Shown: piece after piece, positions 1-7,078 of the stretch
Position numbering within the stretch: position 1 is the stretch's first letter
How the letters are laid out: each line of letters begins with the position of its first letter
Origin: Candidatus Roizmanbacteria bacterium
GTDB lineage: Bacteria; Patescibacteriota; Microgenomatia; UBA1406; GWC2-37-13
Assembly (NCBI GenBank): GCA_013334845.1
Contig: JAAXWV010000003.1
Coordinates: 1-21,468 of the forward strand
Direction of reading: 5' to 3'
Length of the DNA: 21,468 bases
The notes under the pieces: generated by a model
Databases searched by the model: none
Seen by the model: only the letters and a program-made list of their open reading frames with translations
Told to the model about the DNA's origin: nothing
Made by a program: the position numbers and the translations under genes

Positions 1-199
1 AGTAACTGTAAATTCACCGGCCGCTCAGGCCGGCTTGCAAAAAGGCGACATGCTGACGTCGATCAATAATACACCGATCAACAGCGCCGCCGACCTTCGC
101 AACCGTATCGCCCTGTCCGTCCCAAAAACGCAGGTCATCCTTGAATATTATAGAAACGGGATAAAAACCACTAAGTCAGTCACTTTGGGAACACTCTAA
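1..199 (+). CDS. HtrA/DegP-family serine protease, C-terminal PDZ end (partial)
   Basis: The 5' end lies outside the window. The frame starting at base 2 is open to a TAA at 197-199 and gives about 65 residues that read as the end of a PDZ domain: the SPAAQAGLQKGD turn, then a strand like MLTSINNTPI, then the helix SAADLRNRIA, and closing strands. This layout (A-G-L-x-x-G-D followed by I-N-x-x-P-I) is typical of the last PDZ domain of DegP/DegQ/DegS-type periplasmic proteases, which degrade or refold misfolded envelope proteins. The protease domain is not visible, so DegP, DegQ and another PDZ protein cannot be separated. A strong hairpin follows the stop. The next gene, an FKBP foldase, is convergent, so the two periplasmic quality-control genes sit side by side but are not co-transcribed. 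Confidence 0.8.
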   Translation, partial: VTVNSPAAQAGLQKGDMLTSINNTPINSAADLRNRIALSVPKTQVILEYYRNGIKTTKSVTLGTL

Positions 200-206
200 G
201 AAGTGT

Positions 207-233
207 GTAACCACCGGCGATGCCGGTGGTTAC
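207..233. terminator. Perfect hairpin after the HtrA-family gene
   Basis: A 12-bp perfect inverted repeat (207-218 pairs with 222-233) encloses a three-base GAT loop, eight bases after the HtrA stop codon. The stem is GC-rich in the middle. No T-run follows on either strand, so this is either a terminator of the non-canonical kind or an mRNA 3'-end stabiliser. Confidence 0.6.
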
Positions 234-267
234 TGAGGGAAACTATTCATTGTAAAAAACACAAATA

Positions 268-307
268 AGGCTGATATCACAAAAAAATTTACCAACCGAA
301 TCAGCCT
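268..307 (-). terminator. Probable terminator of the FKBP gene
   Basis: AGGCTGAT (268-275) and ATCAGCCT (300-307) can pair across a loop of about 24 bases. Read on the - strand, this stem lies just downstream of the FKBP stop codon and is followed by a T-rich tail (TATTTGTGTTTTTTA). The loop is long for an intrinsic terminator, so confidence is limited. Confidence 0.45.
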
Positions 308-322
308 GAGCCGGCAATACTG

Positions 323-1024
323 CTATTTCGCCTGTACCGAGACCAGTTCAACTTCAAAAATCAGCGTAGCATTCGGGCCAATGGGGCCACCAACGGTTCC
401 GGTTTCACCGTAGGCGATGCTCGATGGAATGAAAAGCTGCCATTTGCTCCCTTCCTTCATCAATTGCAGTGCCTCCGTCCATCCCTTGATGACACTATTT
501 AAGGCGAAGGTTGCCGCCTGGCCGCGTTTCAAAGAGCTGTCGAATTCAGTGCCATCAATAAATTTTCCTGTGTATTGAACGGTAACGGTATCGGTTGCAC
601 TCGGCGATTTGCCCTTGCCCTCAGCTATTACTTTATATTGAAGCCCACTGGGGAGGGTCTTTACTCCCTCTTTTTTCATGTTCTCTGCAAGAAAGGCTTC
701 GCCGTCGGTTTTATTTTTTTCACCCTGGGCTTTCATCTTCTCCTGACGTTTTCCCTGCATTTCCTTTTGCAGTTCAGTCAGAATAGTCCCGGCTTCCTGA
801 TCGGTAAGGTCGGTCTTTTGGCTGGTGAGAACATCCTTGATCCCTTTAACAAGTGCGTCCGGGTTGACATCAACGCCATTTTTCTTGAGGCTGTTACCCA
901 TATCCATACCGATTGCGTAGCTCGCCTTGTCCTGAGGGGTCTTTAATCCCGAGGTTTCTGCAGCAAGCGCCGTGCTTGCCACCAGCATTATGCCAAAGAC
1001 AACTGCCGTTCCTCTAATTTTCAT
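323..1024 (-). CDS. FKBP-type peptidyl-prolyl cis-trans isomerase, periplasmic (FkpA/Mip-like)
   Basis: A 233-residue exported foldase. It begins with a signal peptide (MKIRGTAVVFGIMLVASTALA, about residues 1-21). A helical FKBP N-terminal dimerisation region follows (about 24-120, with ASYAIGMDMGNSLK and a charged KEMQGKRQEKMKAQGEK helix). The C-terminal FKBP catalytic domain (about 125-230) carries VQYTGKFIDGTEFDSS, VIKGWTEAL, FIPSSIAYGE and IGPNATLIFEVEL. This is the architecture of FkpA, FklB and Mip, which catalyse X-Pro isomerisation and act as periplasmic chaperones. An in-frame ATG 33 bases further upstream exists. I chose the ATG at 1024 because AAGGAG stands five bases before it and the signal peptide starts there. 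Its leader DNA is the eroded higBA remnant; a possible promoter there is TTGCAG (1094-1089) with TAATGG 17 bases on, which is weak. Confidence 0.93.
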   Translation of the reverse strand: MKIRGTAVVFGIMLVASTALAAETSGLKTPQDKASYAIGMDMGNSLKKNGVDVNPDALVKGIKDVLTSQKTDLTDQEAGTILTELQKEMQGKRQEKMKAQGEKNKTDGEAFLAENMKKEGVKTLPSGLQYKVIAEGKGKSPSATDTVTVQYTGKFIDGTEFDSSLKRGQAATFALNSVIKGWTEALQLMKEGSKWQLFIPSSIAYGETGTVGGPIGPNATLIFEVELVSVQAK

Positions 1025-1049
1025 GCTTTCTCCTTGTGAATTTTTAAAG

Positions 1050-1187
1050 TTAAACATTCATTTTTCCATTATTTCGATGCGAAGTTCGCTGCAATGGGGT
1101 GATGAGGGGCTGTTCGGATTTTCCTGCTCGCCAAAGTTTACGAGCATTCTGCATACGCAACCATACATCAGGAGACGTCCCAAGCCA
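1050..1187 (-). pseudogene. HigA-type antitoxin remnant (C-terminal third only)
   Basis: Directly after the HigB-remnant stop, and in the same frame, the - strand reads WLGTSPDVWLRMQNARKLW and then SEQPLITPL before a TAA at 1050-1052. The S-P-x-x-W-L-x-M-Q-x-x-x-x-L-W segment is the well-known C-terminal helix of HigA/VapI-type XRE antitoxins, which normally follows the helix-turn-helix domain. The helix-turn-helix region (about 60 codons) and any start codon are missing, so an internal deletion appears to have joined the end of higB to the end of higA. It cannot bind DNA as a HigA. The tail overlaps the leader of the FKBP gene. I recognise the family by motif only; no alignment was run. Confidence 0.65.
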
Positions 1188-1316
1188 TTAGTGGTAATCA
1201 TGGTCATCAACCAAATCAACATTCTCGCCGGCAAATCGAAAGATGATACGTCAATTGCCATCAACCGAAACGGAACGAAAACCTTTATGATATCCAGTTG
1301 AAGCAAGATTTCTATT
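1188..1316 (-). pseudogene. HigB-type (RelE-fold) toxin remnant with internal stop
   Basis: The - strand frame ending in TAA at 1188-1190 reads GFRSVSVDGN, a TGA at 1251-1253, then RIIFRFAGENVDLVDDHDYH. Intact HigB toxins end with F-R-S-x-x-V-N-G-N-W-R-I-I-F-R-F and finish in V-D-Y-H, so the TGA sits exactly where the conserved Trp codon (TGG) belongs. HigB is a ribosome-dependent mRNA endonuclease. Here the N-terminal two thirds are absent, there is no start codon, and the Trp codon is a nonsense codon, so the toxin is dead. The upstream side is cut off at the stop codon of the TIM-barrel gene. A longer open frame on the same strand (1058-1306) is in a different phase and has no family resemblance. 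Confidence 0.65.
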
Positions 1317-3837
1317 TCAACTCAAGCAACACCTTCACCTCATACGGCGCAAAGCGTGCCAGAATATTGCCATCGGCAACCATATACGGCTGCTCGGTGT
1401 AATAGTCCCGCCACTGAGTTTGTCGCTCGGCTGGGATCTCTATTTCCGCCTCGGTAAAGGTAGCGATGGTATTGACACAAACCAGCATCTGGGTGGTGTA
1501 CTGCTCTTTCCCGGTACAATGGACAGCAGGGTTTCCCCGGGGATCAAACCGGTTTGGCGAGATCATCCGCAGGACTACCGGTTTTTTATCGTTATGAACC
1601 TGCAGCCAGGATTTCATGCTGTTAAGCTGTCTGACAAGACGTGAGAGATCGTCTTTCCCCGTTTCGGTCGAGGTGATGCTCGGATAGGTAAAAAAATAGA
1701 TACCCCGGCTGCCATGCACTACCGAAAGGAAGGCCAGGCAACTCATTTCCTCGTGGGTTGGCAGCCTTGGCCAGCCTCCCTCCGCATGCTTTTCATCTCC
1801 AAAAGCCTGAATAACCGATTGCAGGCGGTCCCGCCCGACATGCCGGGCAGCTTCATCCATCGATTCCGATAACCAGGCCATCGGCATGTGTGGTACCGGG
1901 TACTGGTCCAACATAAAGTAATCGGCGGCCTTTTCATAGAAAGGGATCGCCTGCGGGCGAACTACCGCCATATTCGTTATGGCGTCTGGAAAATGCTGCT
2001 TGATAATTCTCTGGATGTCCTCGGCAATTTCCTCCGGAAACGAGTGAATTTCCGGCTCATCGTTGACGTAGTAAGAAAAGCGTCCTTTCTGCAACAGTGG
2101 TTTCAGTTTCGCAAACGCCTGAAGGAGCGTTTCCGGATCGTGAGGTACGGCGATCGTGCAGTGCATGTTGAGGGAAAAGCATGTCTCAATGTTCTCCTTG
2201 GTCATGCCGATTACTGCGGTATTTAAGCCGAGTGCCTGAATTTCATGAAGGTTTTTTGAGCTTGCACCATATATCCCGATCGGGAAAAAATCGGGTTCCG
2301 CAGCAACCGGAGTCAAGCGCTCCCCCGACTCTCTCGCCACCAGTTCCGGCGATCGCATCCAAAAAACATTGCCGGGTGAGTTATTGCGAAACTGCAATTG
2401 TTTCTCGTCCTCGCGATACTCCTTCGGGCAGGTGACAACCGCTTTCAATTTTTGAAATTTTCCGACCATGCGGTGGGTATTCAAGCGATACTCCTGTCCC
2501 CATAAGGATATCTCAGGATATGCCTGAGCATCAAGACGATCCTCGCGAAGGAAATCGGCGGAAAAAAGATACGATGCACCCGGCAGACAATCGGGCAAAC
2601 CGGTACTCCATACCGCCTGCCGATCATGGCCGGCAGTAAGGCCAATCACATTGCCCTGATCCCGTGCCTCATACAAGAATTTGCTGTCCTGCACACTTTT
2701 GGCCGGAGCAGGTTGCCATTTATCCGGCAGTTCAGATGTATTCTCGCCACTGTCTTTAACTGCCCCGTCAACATTTTTCAGCAATAGTGGATTTTGCAGC
2801 AAATTCGCCGACACTTGATATTTCGCCAGCAAAGGCCAGTGTTCGTCATGCATATCACTGAATTTATAAACCAACAAACCTTGGGCTGCAGGTCGTGACA
2901 CGACCTGCATAATCTGATCGAACTCTTTGCCTCCAACCTTCTCGGCCTGAATTATCGGCCAAACAGGCCTTCCGGTCATTTCAGCAAAGTAATCGGTTAT
3001 TCCCCCAATCCACTCAACAGGTCGTTCGACCATTTGGTGGTATACCATGGGGGAAAAAACATCGATGGAGGGGGCCAACAGTTGAGCATCCTGCCCCAGA
3101 TAAAAAGAAAGTGCTCCGTTATAGTCGGCTTTTCGCCAGGGTACGAGAAAGGCCCCGAGAAGAATCTGGCGATCTCCTGAAGATTGCCTTATTCGCTGCT
3201 TTACCTCCCTGGCAAAAAAGGCAATTTGTTCCTTTTTCCATTTCATCCATGGCAAAAAGGCATTTGCCTGTATCCAGTTGGCCTTTTCGGCAACGGTCTT
3301 TGCCTCATCGCCAACACGAATCCCTGAATCGACCTGAAACTTGGTGAGGCAGCGAGGACAATAGCAGGTATCGGGTATATCCGGCTTCCTTTTTTCCCAA
3401 AGACCAGGATAGCGGATAAAATCAAGCCATATGCCGTCTATTCCTGAATAACCACGAAGTTTTTCCAGCCAGGAGGATACAATATCGAGCCGACTCCGCC
3501 GCCACCCTTCGTGGGTCGGACAGATCCCGCCCAGGGTCGAATCTAAATATTCACCATCGGCCTTCACCGGCCTGGCATCGGGAAATTTTTTCCATCCTTC
3601 ACTGCCGCCAAAAGCATTGAGTGTAAGATACACCTTTCGCCCAACAGCAGTCTGCGCCGCAATGAGTTCTGGCTGGGGAGGTACAAAAACCGCATCGATA
3701 GCGTAGGTCGAAAAGACCGGGGAATTCGTATCCACACCATATATCCCAAGGTTTTTCGACAGAGCTGCTTGCGAAAAAAACAGCAGCATCGGTAAGAGCC
3801 ACAAAACGATTTCAGGTAGTTTTCGAACATACGACAT
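1312..3837 (-). CDS. Exported protein with two TIM-barrel glycoside-hydrolase-like domains
   Basis: 841 residues starting with a signal peptide (about 1-28, hydrophobic VLWLLPMLLFF then ALS). The N-terminal half (about 29-380) resembles putative glycosyl hydrolases of the COG1649/GHL10 type. GIDGIWLDFIRYP (about 132-144) matches the D-G-I-x-L-D-x-I-R-Y-P strand carrying an active-site acid, and a CYCPRC cluster (158-163) follows and may bind a metal. A middle segment (about 400-510) looks like a beta-sandwich carbohydrate-binding region. The C-terminal part (about 515-841) begins a second barrel-like unit: FFPIGIYGAS, an acidic DEPE (593-596), FMLDQYP with D644, and GSRGIYFFTYPS. I chose the ATG at 3837 because AGGGGA lies six bases before it; a start 48 bases upstream lacks a signal-peptide context. 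Catalysis and substrate are not shown. A role in trimming or modifying surface polysaccharide is inference. Confidence 0.7.
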   Translation of the reverse strand: MSYVRKLPEIVLWLLPMLLFFSQAALSKNLGIYGVDTNSPVFSTYAIDAVFVPPQPELIAAQTAVGRKVYLTLNAFGGSEGWKKFPDARPVKADGEYLDSTLGGICPTHEGWRRSRLDIVSSWLEKLRGYSGIDGIWLDFIRYPGLWEKRKPDIPDTCYCPRCLTKFQVDSGIRVGDEAKTVAEKANWIQANAFLPWMKWKKEQIAFFAREVKQRIRQSSGDRQILLGAFLVPWRKADYNGALSFYLGQDAQLLAPSIDVFSPMVYHQMVERPVEWIGGITDYFAEMTGRPVWPIIQAEKVGGKEFDQIMQVVSRPAAQGLLVYKFSDMHDEHWPLLAKYQVSANLLQNPLLLKNVDGAVKDSGENTSELPDKWQPAPAKSVQDSKFLYEARDQGNVIGLTAGHDRQAVWSTGLPDCLPGASYLFSADFLREDRLDAQAYPEISLWGQEYRLNTHRMVGKFQKLKAVVTCPKEYREDEKQLQFRNNSPGNVFWMRSPELVARESGERLTPVAAEPDFFPIGIYGASSKNLHEIQALGLNTAVIGMTKENIETCFSLNMHCTIAVPHDPETLLQAFAKLKPLLQKGRFSYYVNDEPEIHSFPEEIAEDIQRIIKQHFPDAITNMAVVRPQAIPFYEKAADYFMLDQYPVPHMPMAWLSESMDEAARHVGRDRLQSVIQAFGDEKHAEGGWPRLPTHEEMSCLAFLSVVHGSRGIYFFTYPSITSTETGKDDLSRLVRQLNSMKSWLQVHNDKKPVVLRMISPNRFDPRGNPAVHCTGKEQYTTQMLVCVNTIATFTEAEIEIPAERQTQWRDYYTEQPYMVADGNILARFAPYEVKVLLELK

Positions 3838-4088
3838 TGACAGTCCCCTGATGAAAATGTGTTGATAGTGATGGATATGTGCCACTATTCAGTTTACTCT
3901 AAATGTCCTGTGACCTCCAAGCGGCAATGCATAGTCGCCAGGGGAATCCAAAATGCACACGCTGCAATACTATAATTATTACTGACTTGACATAGTCATA
4001 TCAGGATCTTAGAATGGCACACCAGTTGAGCGACATGTTTTTTCGTTAAGGCCGCCTCATAAACGATTTGCAACAACAAGGGGTAGAT
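3838..4088. other. Divergent intergenic region between TIM-barrel gene and cohesin-like gene
   Basis: This 251-bp spacer separates genes transcribed away from each other. The + side holds a near-consensus promoter, listed separately. I found no convincing promoter for the - strand gene; TTGCCG followed 17 bases later by ATTTAG on that strand (about 3933-3894) is only a weak guess. Confidence 0.5.
3987..4015 (+). promoter_or_regulatory. Sigma70-type promoter of the cohesin-like gene
   Basis: TTGACA (3987-3992) is followed after exactly 17 bases by TAGAAT (4010-4015), close to consensus. It lies about 75 bases before the chosen GTG start. A short palindrome, TGAC-ATA-GTCA (3988-3998), overlaps the -35 box and could be an operator. 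Confidence 0.65.
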
Positions 4089-4574
4089 GTGATAGTAAAG
4101 ATGATCATCAGAACCTGCCAATGTGGTGTTTGGGCCTTTTTTTTTCTCACCTTTTATGTATTTGACAGTGCCCCCCTTCAAGCAGCAAACATTGTTCTCT
4201 CAACAAACACGACACCAAACTCGGAAGTTCTAACACTGCAAATCGATAAGGTTGAAAAACTGGCAGGGATGAAATTGACACTCGACTATCCGGCTAGATT
4301 CCTGGAATATAAATCTGCACAAAAAGCCTCTGCATTCAATGCATTTATGCAGGTAGTCAATGACAAAAAACCTGGCCGATTGATCTTGGTAATGGCCAGC
4401 GCCACAGGTGTTTCCGGGGAAAATTTAAAAATCTTCGAGTTGACCTTCTCTAAATCGGCAAAAGACCTGCCATCTTCTTTACAAATAGCACCGGTCGAAT
4501 GCCAACTCATGAGTGAATCTTTGCAGGAAATACCCTGTAAAGCCTCTCCTTTATCAGTATCAACTGCCCAGTAA
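4089..4574 (+). CDS. Small secreted cohesin-like protein
   Basis: 161 residues. A signal peptide occupies about 1-33 (WAFFFLTFYVF core, ending APLQAA). The remaining roughly 128 residues read as one cohesin/CBM-like jelly-roll: NSEVLTLQIDKVEKLAGMK, then LDYPARFLEY, LILVMASATGVSG and LKIFELTFS. This is the usual cohesin sequence of a strand pair, a Y-D/Y-P-type strand, and an F-x-L-x-F strand near the end. Cohesins bind dockerins; the next gene downstream ends in a dockerin-like loop. The frame is open back to a TTG at 4068, but AAGGGG at 4078-4083 sits five bases before GTG 4089, which is my choice; ATG 4101 is the fallback. Two Cys near the C-terminus could form a disulfide. The cohesin call is by pattern and should be confirmed by profile search. 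Confidence 0.7.
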   Translation: MIVKMIIRTCQCGVWAFFFLTFYVFDSAPLQAANIVLSTNTTPNSEVLTLQIDKVEKLAGMKLTLDYPARFLEYKSAQKASAFNAFMQVVNDKKPGRLILVMASATGVSGENLKIFELTFSKSAKDLPSSLQIAPVECQLMSESLQEIPCKASPLSVSTAQ

Positions 4575-4731
4575 AAGTCCCCCACCATCGTCTTCCATAT
4601 CCATGAAGCAGATGCACCTCAGTGCTCTCTTGTAAACTTCACTGCAGCTAGCTGATGTGTCGACCAACGATCATCAGCGCAATCACGAAAACGACAGCTT
4701 GAACACTTTGCGTTGGTATGCATTCTTGATC

Positions 4732-4757
4732 CAAGATTCAAATGGGAATGAATCTTG
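4732..4757. promoter_or_regulatory. Perfect 9-bp inverted repeat, candidate operator
   Basis: CAAGATTCA (4732-4740) and TGAATCTTG (4749-4757) are exact reverse complements separated by 8 bases. The arms are too AT-rich and lack a following T-run for a terminator. The spacing fits a dimeric DNA-binding protein. The regulator is unknown. Confidence 0.4.
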
Positions 4758-4835
4758 CTATCATTGTTATAGTCTCCCTTTGTTGTGTACAAAAATTACA
4801 GCACTAATCAACAAACAAGACTGACAGAATTGTCG

Positions 4836-4869
4836 CATTATTAAGCTGTTATTATTCAACAGCATAATG
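4836..4869. other. Bulged 12-bp hairpin (possible terminator or operator)
   Basis: CATTAT (4836-4841) and GCTGTT (4845-4850), separated by a TAA bulge, pair with AACAGC and ATAATG (4858-4869) around a seven-base loop. A short TTTT follows on the + strand. It lies about 260 bases after the cohesin-like gene and 120 bases before the cytochrome, so it could end readthrough or bind a regulator. Confidence 0.4.
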
Positions 4870-4991
4870 TTTTGCCCACTTTTCTTGTCGATACATGACT
4901 TTTAGTCCGGCAGGTCCTTAAGCACAAATGTACCACAGTGTAACACAAATTTGCATTCGCGATTACAATCATGAAACAAGAGGTATGAAAT

Positions 4992-6677
4992 ATGAGCGGC
5001 ACTCGATCCCTGATCCGGATTTTTACTGCTGTATTTTTTTTACTGCCAATTTTAGCAAAAACATCTATAGCCGCCGTCATCCCTGCCCACCAAAGCATTG
5101 TCGCCTGGCTGGGCTCGGCGACATGCTTGCAATGTCATGAAACCGAGGCTCAACAAGTATTTCATTCAGCACACTACCAATGGCTCGGTGAAACACCTTA
5201 CATGACAACCGGACCTTATATTCAGGGAAAACTCGATATCGGCGTAAACAGCTACTGCATAAATACAACCGGCAACTGGGCAGGATGTGGGGCATGTCAT
5301 GTCGGCCTGGGAGTTCGTCCTGAACCAGTCGTCAGCCAGGCTCAGCTTGAAAACATCGATTGTCTCATCTGCCACCAGGATGACTATAAACGTAAAAAAG
5401 TTAACGGAACGTTCGTTCCTGATACTGGACTGATGACCATCTCTATCGTTCAGGCAGCTCAAACAGTGCACCGACCCACAAGAAAATCCTGTCTGCAGTG
5501 TCACGCTAAAGGTGGCGGCGGTGACAATTACAAGAGAGGAGATATGGCCATTGCTCATGGCGTCACTGCTGATAGAAACTTTGACGTCCACATGGCGACC
5601 ACCGGAGCCAACCTGGCGTGCCAGGCTTGCCACACGACAGAAGAACACCACATTGCCGGTAGGGGATCTGATCTCCGTCAGACCGATCTTGATGTGGATA
5701 TGACCTGCACAAGATGCCATACCAACAAGGCATCAACAACCGGACACGCAAATCTGACTATCAACAGACACGTGGCGCGTGTAGCCTGTCAAACCTGCCA
5801 TATTGCCACCTATGCCCGCAATGCCACAGACACTACCGCCACTGAAATGACCGAAACGCATCGAGACTGGCGTCAGCCGCATGTAACCGCGAGCGGTGCC
5901 ATTCATCCTACTCCGACAATGGCCGGTAATCTCACCCCTCGCTATGCCTGGTGGAATGGCACAAGTTCCAACCATTTGTTGTTCGATGATGCTGTCTACG
6001 ATCCACAAACAGGCCGTATCCCGACATCTCGCCCAATAGGCGATATTAATGAATTTCCGTCAAAATTATATCCCTTTAAATATAAGACTGCGACCCAACC
6101 CCTGGCAACCGAGTTAAACCAACTGATAGCCCTTGATACCAGTGTGTATTTCTTAAACGGCAATGTTCAAAGTTCCATAGAGTCTGGACTGGCAAATATG
6201 GGGTATCTGCCAAATGAACCCTACAGTTGGGTGGAAACCGACACCATGCAATTGTTGACCCATGAAATTGCCCCAGCCTCTGCCGCCTTAGCCTGTACCT
6301 CCTGCCATAATAACACCAGCAGGATGGATCTCACCGGGGCACTCGGCTATCAGCTAAAAGGTCTCCGATCGAGTGTCTGTATTCAATGCCACGAAATGAA
6401 GAGTTACGAAGAAAACACGGAGTACCTGAAGGTTCATGACAAGCATGTCAGCAGCAAAAAATATGACTGCAGTTGGTGTCATGATTTCAGCAGACCGGAA
6501 CGCGGCCTAACGCTGACCCCAATTTTAACCAAACTGACTGATGTGATAAATATTTTGAAAATCATGGTAGGGCAGACTCCGGCGACATCCACTTCAGTCA
6601 TCCTGGACAAAAACGGTGATGGAAAAATCGGCTTGGCAGAGGCCATAGGCTCCTTGCGAGACGCAGCCAATTTATAA
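4992..6677 (+). CDS. Secreted decaheme c-type cytochrome, OTR-like core with dockerin-like C-terminus
   Basis: 561 residues. A signal peptide (about 1-27) is followed by ten CXXCH heme sites at residues 45, 99, 124, 167, 210, 239, 266, 435, 463 and 493. The first eight and their surroundings resemble octaheme tetrathionate reductase: NSYC before heme 2, GGGGDNYKRGD after heme 4, the NFDVHM segment, HHIAG after heme 5, CQTCHIATYAR at heme 7, SKLYPFKYK, and LACTSCHNN at heme 8. OTR of Shewanella reduces tetrathionate, nitrite and hydroxylamine. Its active heme is ligated by a lysine, and K181 here sits in the equivalent motif; N86/C89 have the spacing of OTR Asn61/Cys64 (numbers from memory). 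Hemes 9-10 are an added segment. Residues about 507-561 form a dockerin-like unit with the calcium loop DKNGDGKIGLAE (539-550). AAGAGGT lies seven bases before the ATG. The substrate is unproven. Confidence 0.88.
   Translation: MSGTRSLIRIFTAVFFLLPILAKTSIAAVIPAHQSIVAWLGSATCLQCHETEAQQVFHSAHYQWLGETPYMTTGPYIQGKLDIGVNSYCINTTGNWAGCGACHVGLGVRPEPVVSQAQLENIDCLICHQDDYKRKKVNGTFVPDTGLMTISIVQAAQTVHRPTRKSCLQCHAKGGGGDNYKRGDMAIAHGVTADRNFDVHMATTGANLACQACHTTEEHHIAGRGSDLRQTDLDVDMTCTRCHTNKASTTGHANLTINRHVARVACQTCHIATYARNATDTTATEMTETHRDWRQPHVTASGAIHPTPTMAGNLTPRYAWWNGTSSNHLLFDDAVYDPQTGRIPTSRPIGDINEFPSKLYPFKYKTATQPLATELNQLIALDTSVYFLNGNVQSSIESGLANMGYLPNEPYSWVETDTMQLLTHEIAPASAALACTSCHNNTSRMDLTGALGYQLKGLRSSVCIQCHEMKSYEENTEYLKVHDKHVSSKKYDCSWCHDFSRPERGLTLTPILTKLTDVINILKIMVGQTPATSTSVILDKNGDGKIGLAEAIGSLRDAANL
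6498..6674 (+). other. Dockerin-like EF-hand segment of the decaheme cytochrome
   Basis: The last roughly 55 codons encode a helix (LTKLTDVINILKIMVG), a linker, then a calcium-loop with D-x-N-x-D-G-x-I-x-x-x-E and a second helix AIGSLRDAANL. This matches one and a half units of the dockerin-like tail (helix L-x-D-x-I-x-x-L-K-x-x-x-G, then D-x-N-G-D-G-K-I-G-L) common on secreted proteins of Geobacter and relatives. Only one complete calcium loop is visible, whereas classical type I dockerins have two. Confidence 0.65.
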
Positions 6678-6835
6678 GCCTGATAAAGATAACGGGAACT
6701 CGGCAACCTACTTACTGTTTCCTCCACGCAGTTTAGTGTAAGCATGTCATTTCTAATACTTACATGTATCAATGGAGCTGGAATATTCCAACCATCATCA
6801 TTCAGATGGATTTGTTACGAACAAAAATATTGTGG

Positions 6836-6897
6836 AAATCACCAGAAACATGAATGATGTTACTTTTCAATTTTACTGTAGAAAATGGTGATTTTTT
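6836..6897 (+). terminator. Possible long-loop terminator after the cytochrome gene
   Basis: AAATCACCA at 6836-6844 is the exact complement of TGGTGATTT at 6886-6894, and the right arm runs into TTT. The loop of 41 bases is large, and the site is 160 bases past the stop codon, so this is tentative. Confidence 0.3.
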
Positions 6898-7002
6898 CAC
6901 CGCAGTGATTTTGCGCAGTCACTATGCTTATAGATTGCGGAGGCAACATATAATAAAATGAAGCAACGATGAAAATCTTCAACATGTTAATCATATCAAC
7001 TC

Positions 7003-7031
7003 TTGAACTACCACGGTCGATATGCTACAAT
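7003..7031 (+). promoter_or_regulatory. Sigma70-type promoter
   Basis: TTGAAC (7003-7008), a 17-base spacer, and TACAAT (7026-7031) stand about 48 bases before the ATG at 7079. Both boxes are one mismatch or two from consensus with ideal spacing. Confidence 0.6.
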
Positions 7032-7078
7032 AGCAAGTTAGCTACACTGAGAGACCTTTGGCCCTTAGAGAACAAAAA

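Larger units (their letters stand above)
4575..4991. other. 417-bp intergenic region upstream of the decaheme cytochrome
   Basis: No coding frame here looks real. Two dyads are visible and listed separately (4732-4757 and 4836-4869). I found no clear sigma70 promoter and no GG-N10-GC sigma54 site close to the cytochrome start, so its promoter is not identified. The length and the two dyads suggest regulated expression. Confidence 0.5.
6678..7078. other. 401-bp AT-rich intergenic region
   Basis: No credible gene is present. It holds a long-loop inverted repeat, AAATCACCA (6836-6844) with TGGTGATTT (6886-6894) followed by more T residues, which may terminate the cytochrome transcript. A clear promoter lies at 7003-7031. 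Confidence 0.5.

Noticed and set aside
575..946. 123-codon + strand open frame across the FKBP gene
   Set aside because: It is antisense to a well-supported foldase gene with intact signal peptide, domain motifs and ribosome site.
1058..1306. 82-codon open frame on the - strand
   Set aside because: It lies over the higBA remnant in a different phase, has no ribosome site and no family resemblance. The remnant frame has clear HigB and HigA motifs.
5166..5720. 184-codon open frame opposite the cytochrome
   Set aside because: It is a shadow of the heme-rich + strand gene, whose ten CXXCH sites and signal peptide prove the + frame.
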